Shown here: positions 6,475 to 11,061 of the stretch, piece after piece | Layout: every line of letters starts with the position of its first letter | Position numbering within the stretch: position 1 is the stretch's first letter | Made by a program: the position numbers and the translations under genes | NCBI GenBank assembly: GCA_903921455.1 | Contig: CAIXPZ010000094.1 | Location: 1-11,061, forward strand | Origin: an uncultured Verrucomicrobia subdivision 3 bacterium | GTDB lineage: Bacteria; Verrucomicrobiota; Verrucomicrobiae; Limisphaerales; UBA11358 | Direction of reading: 5' to 3' | DNA length: 11,061 nt | The notes under the pieces: generated by a model | Database searches by the model: none | What the model saw: the letters and a program-made list of their open reading frames with translations, nothing else | Told to the model about the DNA's origin: nothing

Positions 6475-6605
6475 CCGACACAAAACTGGTAATTTTGGCT
6501 CACTGGACACATTCGAGGCACGCCCCATCGGGCGTGCCCGAAAGCGTCCCAGTGAGGGCATACCAGTGCCCGTGTCGGGGCGTGAGTAGGTCACGCCTCT
6601 TTTTT
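6475..6605 (+). ncRNA. Putative structured small RNA (rod-like nested hairpin plus intrinsic terminator)
   Basis: A nested set of inverted repeats folds 6475-6578 into one rod. CCGACAC (6475-6481) pairs with GTGTCGG (6572-6578), ACTGGTA (6485-6491) with TACCAGT (6561-6567), CTCACTGG (6499-6506) with CCAGTGAG (6549-6556), TTCG (6512-6515) with CGAA (6539-6542), and GGCACGCCC (6517-6525) with GGGCGTGCC (6530-6538) around a CATC loop. Internal loops are small. A GCGGC-TTCG-GCTGC hairpin precedes it (6458-6471) and a strong terminator follows. No coding frame explains the palindromes. The 5' end is unknown; a TAAAAT at 6407 is a weak -10 candidate. It does not match the 4.5S SRP RNA core or a riboswitch that I recognise. 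It could also be a DNA-level palindrome. Confidence 0.5.
6577..6605 (+). terminator. Rho-independent terminator
   Basis: GGCGTGA (6579-6585) and TCACGCC (6591-6597) form a perfect 7-bp GC-rich stem around GTAGG, followed directly by TCTTTTTT. The shape is a standard intrinsic terminator on the + strand. There is no gene upstream on this strand for over 2.8 kb, so it most likely ends the structured RNA just before it, insulating the next gene at 6639. Confidence 0.75.
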
Positions 6606-6638
6606 AGGGGACAGACGGAATCGCGAACGACTCCACAA

Positions 6639-7160
6639 ATGCTCTCTCAAATAAATCCCGAAACTACCAAAACAATATTTATTTGTTATGGCATTTTGCT
6701 CCTTGCGGGGCTTTTGTTGGCCATCCCTGGAATTATTTGGGGACGTAAGGGAAAGGTGGTTGTCTATCGGGGTAAGCTGGATTTGATCCTATCTTGCGTC
6801 ACGCTGCCGGTGGTTGTCATTGCCTTGGCGGATTTGAGCTTTGAAGAAGCGTTCAGTTGGGTAATCAAGAGCGCAGGTTTAATACTCCTGTCGTGTTCTG
6901 TATGGATCTCCTATGCGGCCAACCGGAGCGTCGGCAAAACCATTGTCGCAATGGCGACGAAATTCGCGCTTGTTGGCCTGATAGCGTTTTGTGCATTGCT
7001 GGCGCTGGAGGGACTTGTCGGAGGCCTAAAGGCTCAAAAAAAGAGGGATTACGAGGAAGCCGTGGCCAAATACATCACCGGGGCAATAGGCGCGTTTGGA
7101 GTTTACCATTTGCAGAAATTGATAGCGACATTCGTCAGGGATGATTTGATTGAAACATAA
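6639..7160 (+). CDS. Unknown four-TM inner-membrane protein
   Basis: I do not recognise a family. The 173-residue protein has four hydrophobic segments at about 13-34, 47-65, 74-94 and 107-129, a short basic linker (GRKGK) after the first, and a cytoplasmic-looking C-terminal tail (KAQKKRDYEEAVAKYITGAIGAF...). The frame is open far upstream to 5964, but that part runs through the terminator and palindromes and antisense to the large minus-strand gene, so the ATG at 6639, 34 bases after the terminator, is the sensible start. No strong Shine-Dalgarno site is seen. It is followed after 2 bases by the DUF4236 gene, so the two are likely co-transcribed. Confidence 0.7.
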   Translation: MLSQINPETTKTIFICYGILLLAGLLLAIPGIIWGRKGKVVVYRGKLDLILSCVTLPVVVIALADLSFEEAFSWVIKSAGLILLSCSVWISYAANRSVGKTIVAMATKFALVGLIAFCALLALEGLVGGLKAQKKRDYEEAVAKYITGAIGAFGVYHLQKLIATFVRDDLIET

Positions 7161-7162
7161 TT

Positions 7163-7468
7163 ATGGGTTTTCGATTCAGAAGATATTTCAGCCTGCTTCC
7201 CGGCATCAGATTGAATCTGGGGAAGAAGAGAGTCTCGGTGTCGGTAGGTCGCCCAGGACTGACGGCAAATATTTCCAAGGACGGCATCCGCAAAACGGTG
7301 AGCCTTCCCGGAACTGGACTCTCGTATTCGAGCTACGAAAAGCACGCAGAAAAAACCAATCCCGAAAATGACATCCGCCCTGCCGTAATATGGACGATTA
7401 TTTTTTCAATTCTCGTAATCGCCGTATTTGTAGTTGTGTGGATAATGGCGTTGATAATAAATAAATAG
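7163..7468 (+). CDS. DUF4236 protein with C-terminal transmembrane segment
   Basis: A 101-residue protein. Residues 1-56 are a textbook DUF4236 domain: MGFRFRRYFSLLPGIRLNLG, then VSVSVGRPGLTANI and the TVSLPGTGLSYS end motif. DUF4236 is a short beta-rich domain of unknown function often found at the N-terminus of membrane or phage-borne proteins. A hydrophilic linker (57-72) leads to one strong transmembrane segment (about 74-98) and a two-residue tail, so the DUF4236 part probably faces the cytoplasm. The start lies 2 bases after the stop of the four-TM gene, which implies translational coupling. Function unknown. Confidence 0.85.
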   Translation: MGFRFRRYFSLLPGIRLNLGKKRVSVSVGRPGLTANISKDGIRKTVSLPGTGLSYSSYEKHAEKTNPENDIRPAVIWTIIFSILVIAVFVVVWIMALIINK

Positions 7469-7499
7469 TTTTCCGCTAAAAATAGAACCATCGCTCATC

Positions 7500-9512
7500 A
7501 TGAATGCTGAACTTGCAACACAAACGAAACCAATTCAAAAAGGGAAGGTTCTATCGCCTGAAACCCACAAAGCCGTCCAAAAGTGGAGCAATTCATTTTT
7601 CCGCCCATCTATTCCGACCAATTTGATGGACAAAAGCACCGTCACCGAAATCAACGACGAGCGGGCGAAGTTGCTAACCGCAGAGTTTTTATATGGCGAA
7701 AGAAATGGCGAGTTAAAGGATGTTCCTTACGACGGCAGTGAAATCACCAATCGAATTGATAATTTAGATGAAGAATCGCTATGGTTGTATGGTGGCGGAT
7801 TGTCAGCAGCACCGACAGACTTTTCCGAAAAGTCACAGTCCAAGTTTTCAATCTCAACCGGCAAAACAAGAAAATGCCCCAAATGCCGTGGAGAAGGAGA
7901 AGTAAATTGTTTTGTTTGCAAAGGCACCGGAAAAATGGAGCCGCAGAGTTGTTCAAAGTGTAATGGTAAAGGGTGCCGCGAATGCGGTCGAACCGGAAAG
8001 GTGCAAAAGGCGTGTCCAATGTGCAAGGGGAGCGGAACGCGGCGGTGCGGAACCTGTGATGGATATAAAAATGTCCATTCTGTTATCGAAGTGAAGACTC
8101 GGTTTAAGGTTGAGGATACGAAGGAGCATGATTACCAAGGTGAAATTCCGGCGAAGAAGCTCAAAAAAACGACCGGAGCAGTGATTTTCCAAGAAGTAGC
8201 CAATTACCCCGAAGATGGCATGAGGGGAATGCTCAAAGGCGGGATAGACAGTCGCGAATATACAAAGCTGCAATCGGGAATCGCAATGGTGTTCCACTCG
8301 CTGATCGACAACAAGATTCAAGGTTATGATGGCAACTTAGATTTGGTTCATGGTTTAGTAGATAACTTTTTGAAACAAATACCAAACGCCTTAAAGGAAA
8401 ACCGCATCTTGGAGCGTGAGATTCTGCCGATTCGGTTGCGAATCAAAGTCGAAGATGTCCCTGTAAAGAAAATCGCTTACAGCTACAAGGAAAAGCCATA
8501 TAGCCTTTGGGTTTATGGCAAGGAGCAGAAGGTTTACGCAAAGAAAAAGCCGCTCGGATTTACCGGGAGGCTTGTCGTTTCATGGATTGTTCAATTGATG
8601 ATTGTTGGCTTGGTGATTTATTGGTTTACCGGCTGGCCGCTGAAACACGCCCCCTCCAACCCGACGCCTGTGGCTGCCACCGCCGTCGAAGCCAGCCAAC
8701 AGCAAACAGGATTCTATGATAAAACCCGCCAAGCGGCCGAACAGGGAAATCCAGAGTCACAATCCGACTTGGGTTTAATGTATGCCAAGGGCGATGGTGT
8801 CGCCCAAGACCCGACCGAGGCGGCAAAATGGTTTGCGAAGGCCGCCGAGCAGGGACTAGCGCGTGCCCAAAATAATCTTGGCGTCATGTATGAGGATGGC
8901 AACGGTGTCGCCAAGGACAATGTTGCGGCGGTGAAATGGTTTAGGGCGGCAGCCGAGCAGGGATTCGCCCGCGCTCAAAACAATCTAGCCACAAAGTATC
9001 TCGATGGCGAGGGAGTGGCGAAAGACCCGGTCGAGGCTGTCAAATGGTTTAGAAAGTCTGCCGAGCAGGGATTTCCAGACGGCCAATACAATCTTGCAAT
9101 AATGTATGACAATGGTGACGGCGTGGCCAAAGACCCGGTCGAGGCAGCCAAGTGGTGCCGACAAGCCGCCGAGCAAGGATTTACTCGCGCAGAAAGCAGT
9201 TTGGCCGTTAGGTATTTCAATGGGGATGGCGTTGCTAAAGATTTGACCGAGGCAATTACTTGGTTCGCCAAAGCCGCAGAGCAAGGATATGCCGAGGCGC
9301 AATATAATTTGGGGCAGATGTATAACGCAGGCACAGGTGTCCCGATGGATTATGTTTTAGCGGCCAAGTGGTTTAATCTTGCGGCCATGCAGGGGAACGA
9401 AGATGCAAAAAAGGCATATTCAAAACTGGCCGAAAATATGAGCGCGGAAAAAATGAGCCAGGCCCAAAAATTGGCCAAGGAATTTGTGCCGAAAAAACAA
9501 GATCATAACTGA
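7500..9512 (+). CDS. DnaJ-type zinc region - TM - Sel1 repeat fusion protein
   Basis: A 670-residue modular protein. Residues 1-120 are polar and unrecognised. Residues 126-187 hold clustered CxxCxGxG-type motifs (CPKCRGEG, CFVCKGTG, CSKCNGKG, CRECGRTG, CPMCKGSG, CGTCDG) as in the Cys-rich zinc domain of DnaJ chaperones, without any J-domain. Residues 190-355 form a soluble region of unknown fold. A single membrane segment at about 358-378 is followed by a Pro/Ala-rich linker and then Sel1-like repeats from about 411 to 645, each ending in a form of GDGVAKDPVEAAKWF-AAEQG. Sel1 repeats build helical scaffolds for protein contacts. The N-half is probably cytoplasmic and the repeats on the other side of the membrane, or the reverse. 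It follows the DUF4236 gene by 31 bases without a terminator. Confidence 0.88.
   Translation: MNAELATQTKPIQKGKVLSPETHKAVQKWSNSFFRPSIPTNLMDKSTVTEINDERAKLLTAEFLYGERNGELKDVPYDGSEITNRIDNLDEESLWLYGGGLSAAPTDFSEKSQSKFSISTGKTRKCPKCRGEGEVNCFVCKGTGKMEPQSCSKCNGKGCRECGRTGKVQKACPMCKGSGTRRCGTCDGYKNVHSVIEVKTRFKVEDTKEHDYQGEIPAKKLKKTTGAVIFQEVANYPEDGMRGMLKGGIDSREYTKLQSGIAMVFHSLIDNKIQGYDGNLDLVHGLVDNFLKQIPNALKENRILEREILPIRLRIKVEDVPVKKIAYSYKEKPYSLWVYGKEQKVYAKKKPLGFTGRLVVSWIVQLMIVGLVIYWFTGWPLKHAPSNPTPVAATAVEASQQQTGFYDKTRQAAEQGNPESQSDLGLMYAKGDGVAQDPTEAAKWFAKAAEQGLARAQNNLGVMYEDGNGVAKDNVAAVKWFRAAAEQGFARAQNNLATKYLDGEGVAKDPVEAVKWFRKSAEQGFPDGQYNLAIMYDNGDGVAKDPVEAAKWCRQAAEQGFTRAESSLAVRYFNGDGVAKDLTEAITWFAKAAEQGYAEAQYNLGQMYNAGTGVPMDYVLAAKWFNLAAMQGNEDAKKAYSKLAENMSAEKMSQAQKLAKEFVPKKQDHN
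8736..9383 (+). repeat. Six exact 108-bp periods encoding Sel1 repeats
   Basis: The motif GCCGA(A/G)CA(G/A)GGA, or a close variant, begins at 8736, 8844, 8952, 9060, 9168, 9276 and 9384, a spacing of exactly 108 bases each time. Each unit encodes one 36-residue Sel1 repeat. There is no length variation between units; substitutions are scattered and the last copy is the most diverged. Confidence 0.9.
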
Positions 9513-9531
9513 TGTTTAATTTGTAATCAGC

Positions 9532-10290
9532 ATGAACCTTGACGAGTCAACAAATAAATACGACGCTGCATTCAAACTTGTTCCAGGCCTTACTTGGTTG
9601 CCGTGGGTGGGACAGCATTATTCGGAGCGTTCACCACATAAGCGCCTTTTGGTCGTCGGAGAATCCCATTATTATAATGGAGAAACACCAGAGGAACGTC
9701 AGGCCAATCGCGAGAAGTGGCTCGTCTATCCTCAATACACCAGAGAAGTAGTTTCGGAATCACTCGTGAACTACGAATGGACGACTAGGACTTTGGATAC
9801 AATTCCCCGACTCCTTTTTAAGACCAATGACATTGACCGACCCCGACTCTGGGGCGCAAGTGCTTACTATAACATTGTCCAGCGTATGATGGACTACAAG
9901 CGGGCTGGCAGTCCTGAAAGACCAACTTGGGATGATTATGTGCAGGGGTGGAAAACCTTTGCGGAGGTTTTAAGCATTATCAAGCCGAGCCAATGCCTTT
10001 TCATCGGAGTTACGGCAGCAAATAGCTTTAACCATTGGATTGCAAGCCAGAGTGTATTTACTGGCTGTATCAATGTTACGCAGAACATCGGAGGAACTTG
10101 GGCGCGGTTAGGGAAACTAGAAATTGCCGGAAAATCCACTGAACTTATATTTGTTAAACACCTCGGTCTCCCTCTCAGTTGGGCAAAGTGGCATGATTAT
10201 CTACAGACCCATCACGCTGAATTCATGAATTGGTTAGCAGAGGAGTCCTACGCAAATACTTGCAATAACGCCGACCATCTCGCGTCTTGA
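9532..10290 (+). CDS. Uracil-DNA-glycosylase-superfamily-like protein (tentative)
   Basis: A 252-residue soluble protein with no signal peptide or membrane segment. KRLLVVGESHYYN (37-49) resembles the first UDG-superfamily motif (a beta strand then GExP-type loop), WGASAYYNIVQ (107-117) resembles the following Asn-bearing motif, IKPSQCLFIGVTAAN (150-164) looks like the central strand KPdvil-G, and FVKHLGLPLSW (207-217) sits where the HPS-like second motif is expected. Related uncharacterised proteins of this layout occur widely in bacteria; whether they excise bases is not known to me. It starts 19 bases after the Sel1 gene stop with no good ribosome site, and no terminator separates them, so co-transcription is likely. 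Alternative: an unrelated Rossmann-like enzyme. Confidence 0.6.
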   Translation: MNLDESTNKYDAAFKLVPGLTWLPWVGQHYSERSPHKRLLVVGESHYYNGETPEERQANREKWLVYPQYTREVVSESLVNYEWTTRTLDTIPRLLFKTNDIDRPRLWGASAYYNIVQRMMDYKRAGSPERPTWDDYVQGWKTFAEVLSIIKPSQCLFIGVTAANSFNHWIASQSVFTGCINVTQNIGGTWARLGKLEIAGKSTELIFVKHLGLPLSWAKWHDYLQTHHAEFMNWLAEESYANTCNNADHLAS

Positions 10291-10333
10291 GAGCGTAAAG
10301 CCACTCCTCACCGCCCTGCACCCACGTTGGAAT

Positions 10334-10399
10334 GCGGCGGCAGACTGTGATGTTTCCGCTGCCACTTCGCTCTGCTGAAAATCACAGACTGCCCGCCGC
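10334..10399. repeat. Long imperfect inverted repeat (stem-loop A)
   Basis: The left arm (10334-10351, GCGGCGG-CAGACTGTGAT) and right arm (10381-10399, ATCACAGACTGCCCGCCGC) pair over about 17 positions with one mismatch and one single-base bulge. The 29-base loop contains TTTCCGCTGC. A second short hairpin, AACCGG/CCGGTT, follows at 10402-10424. No T-run follows, so it is not an intrinsic terminator, although it lies just after the end of a gene. Confidence 0.7.
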
Positions 10400-10477
10400 A
10401 AAACCGGCCTGACTCCGTCCGGTTCAGACCGCTTCACTTCACTTCTCTGCGCGTGACCACGCGACCCGCGCCCGCCT

Positions 10478-10548
10478 GCTCACGCTCCGCTTCGTTCCGT
10501 TCCGCAATCTGAATCCGTCGGAGACAGGCTTTCCCCCGCAGCGTGAGC
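10478..10548. repeat. Inverted repeat pair GCTCACGCT/AGCGTGAGC
   Basis: Perfect 9-bp arms at 10478-10486 and 10540-10548 enclose 53 bases. A tight palindrome CGCGTG-AC-CACGCG also lies just upstream (10450-10463). Both are in the gene-free, palindrome-dense stretch after the last + strand gene. Confidence 0.5.
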
Positions 10549-10617
10549 GCAAACTGGCATGGCAAATTGCTTTTGCATTTACCCCGCCAGCCTGCCCTCA
10601 CACCGCCCCAATTTTTG

Positions 10618-10675
10618 TCTGACATCCGCCGGTTTGTATTTCCGCTGCGCTGCACGCAAACCGGCGGAAGTCAGA
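10618..10675. repeat. Long near-perfect inverted repeat (stem-loop B)
   Basis: Two 19-bp arms, TCTGACATCCGCCGGTTTG (10618-10636) and CAAACCGGCGGAAGTCAGA (10657-10675), pair with one mismatch around a 20-base loop. The loop contains TTTCCGCTGC, as in stem-loop A, although the arms of A and B differ. No coding frame accounts for it. Confidence 0.75.
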
Positions 10676-11028
10676 GCCGGCCAGACTTGAGCCTTTGGCG
10701 ACTCTGCGAGGCTAGAGGATTTTTGTTTAGTGTTTTTGACATGACGCGTTTTTTTAGAAGGGACGCCGCCGAGGTCTCTCCGCCTGCCGCTTGCTGCTCC
10801 GCCATCTTTTTCAAACTTTTATTTCCCGCTATCGCGCGGCGCTTTTTTTCCGGCGACGAAGGGCATGGGCCACGCCAGCGACCCGGCTATCTGGTAACGC
10901 CGAAATTTTCGCTGTCATGCCCCATGCACGCCGGAAAAAAACCGTGGTCAGTTCAAAAAATGTCTCCGCGTTGGTGAAGCAAGCGGCACACGGCGAGACA
11001 CGGACGGCAATTATCAAAAAAAAGCTTT
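10676..11028. other. Stretch without a recognisable gene
   Basis: The 353 bases contain several T- or A-runs (for example near 10751-10757 and 10842-10849) and GC-rich blocks, but no frame gives a natural protein with a ribosome site. The longer open frames are Arg/Phe/Pro-rich and look accidental. One short frame (10918-11051) ends in a lysine-rich segment of reasonable composition but has no ribosome site and would overlap the possible gene start at 11029. Confidence 0.5.
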
Positions 11029-11061
11029 ATGAAAAACATTTCACAATTTGAAGCAGCGGCT
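11029..11061 (+). CDS. Possible start of a gene running off the window
   Basis: An ATG at 11029 opens 11 codons (MKNISQFEAAA) that continue past the window edge. The peptide reads like a normal N-terminus, and the region before it is AT-rich like a leader. There is no purine-rich ribosome site (AAAAAAAAGCTTT precedes it), and so few codons cannot identify a product. Confidence 0.3.
   Translation, partial: MKNISQFEAAA

Noticed and set aside
6475..6578. 4.5S SRP RNA, tmRNA or integron attC identity for the rod-like palindrome
   Set aside because: The SRP core (GGAA-loop AGGAAGCAGC-type region), the tmRNA tRNA-like ends and the attC R'/R'' core sites were all looked for and not seen.
5964..6638. 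Upstream extension of the four-TM protein's frame to position 5964
   Set aside because: It runs antisense through the start of the large minus-strand gene and then through the structured palindromes and terminator; the composition is Ser/Arg/Phe-rich and lacks domains.
8975..9334. Long minus-strand frames opposite the Sel1 repeats
   Set aside because: They are mirror readings of the 108-bp repeats and show the same periodicity; the plus-strand Sel1 protein fully explains them.
8736..9383. CRISPR-like or satellite array
   Set aside because: The 108-bp periodicity encodes Sel1 repeats in one continuous frame; there are no short identical repeats with unique spacers.
10918..11051. 44-codon frame ending KKKLYEKHFTI
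   Set aside because: No ribosome site and no known domain, and it would overlap the possible start at 11029; composition alone is not enough to call it.

Overview
The window looks like part of an integrated mobilizable element or mobilizable plasmid from a bacterium of roughly 50-58% GC. The style of the tyrosine recombinase, DUF4236, the Sel1 repeats and the long palindromic spacers suggest a Verrucomicrobia/PVC-type host. That assignment is inference; there is no rRNA, tRNA or housekeeping gene to anchor it.

Left part (1-3691, all + strand): the transfer module. It begins with the catalytic end of a tyrosine recombinase, possibly frameshifted at the window edge. Two small overlapping helix-turn-helix proteins follow; they resemble each other and excisionases. 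Next is an unknown coiled-coil protein with a C-terminal membrane anchor. A spacer with two strong hairpins (a candidate oriT) leads into a ColE1-type mobilization set: mobC (mbeC-like), mobA (mbeA-like relaxase), and two genes nested in another frame inside the 3' half of mobA, equivalent to ColE1 mbeB and mbeD.

Middle (3698-6220, - strand): one large gene, tail to tail with mobA. It encodes an apparent three-part protein: an N-terminal ParB-like or phage/plasmid helical domain, a central NADAR-like domain and a C-terminal divergent protein-kinase-like domain. It is the most unusual protein here. The gene-free stretch upstream of it (6221-6638) holds a rod-like, multiply nested inverted repeat followed by a clear intrinsic terminator on the + strand, which reads as a small structured RNA.

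Right part (6639-10290, + strand): a tight group of four genes. They encode a four-TM protein, a DUF4236 protein with a TM tail, a 670-residue protein joining a DnaJ-type Cys-rich zinc region, one TM and six or more Sel1 repeats, and a soluble protein with uracil-DNA-glycosylase-like motifs. The first three are membrane proteins likely to act together; their function is unknown.

Right end (10291-11061): no convincing gene except perhaps a start at 11029. The stretch is very palindrome-rich, with two long stem-loops that share the loop sequence TTTCCGCTGC.
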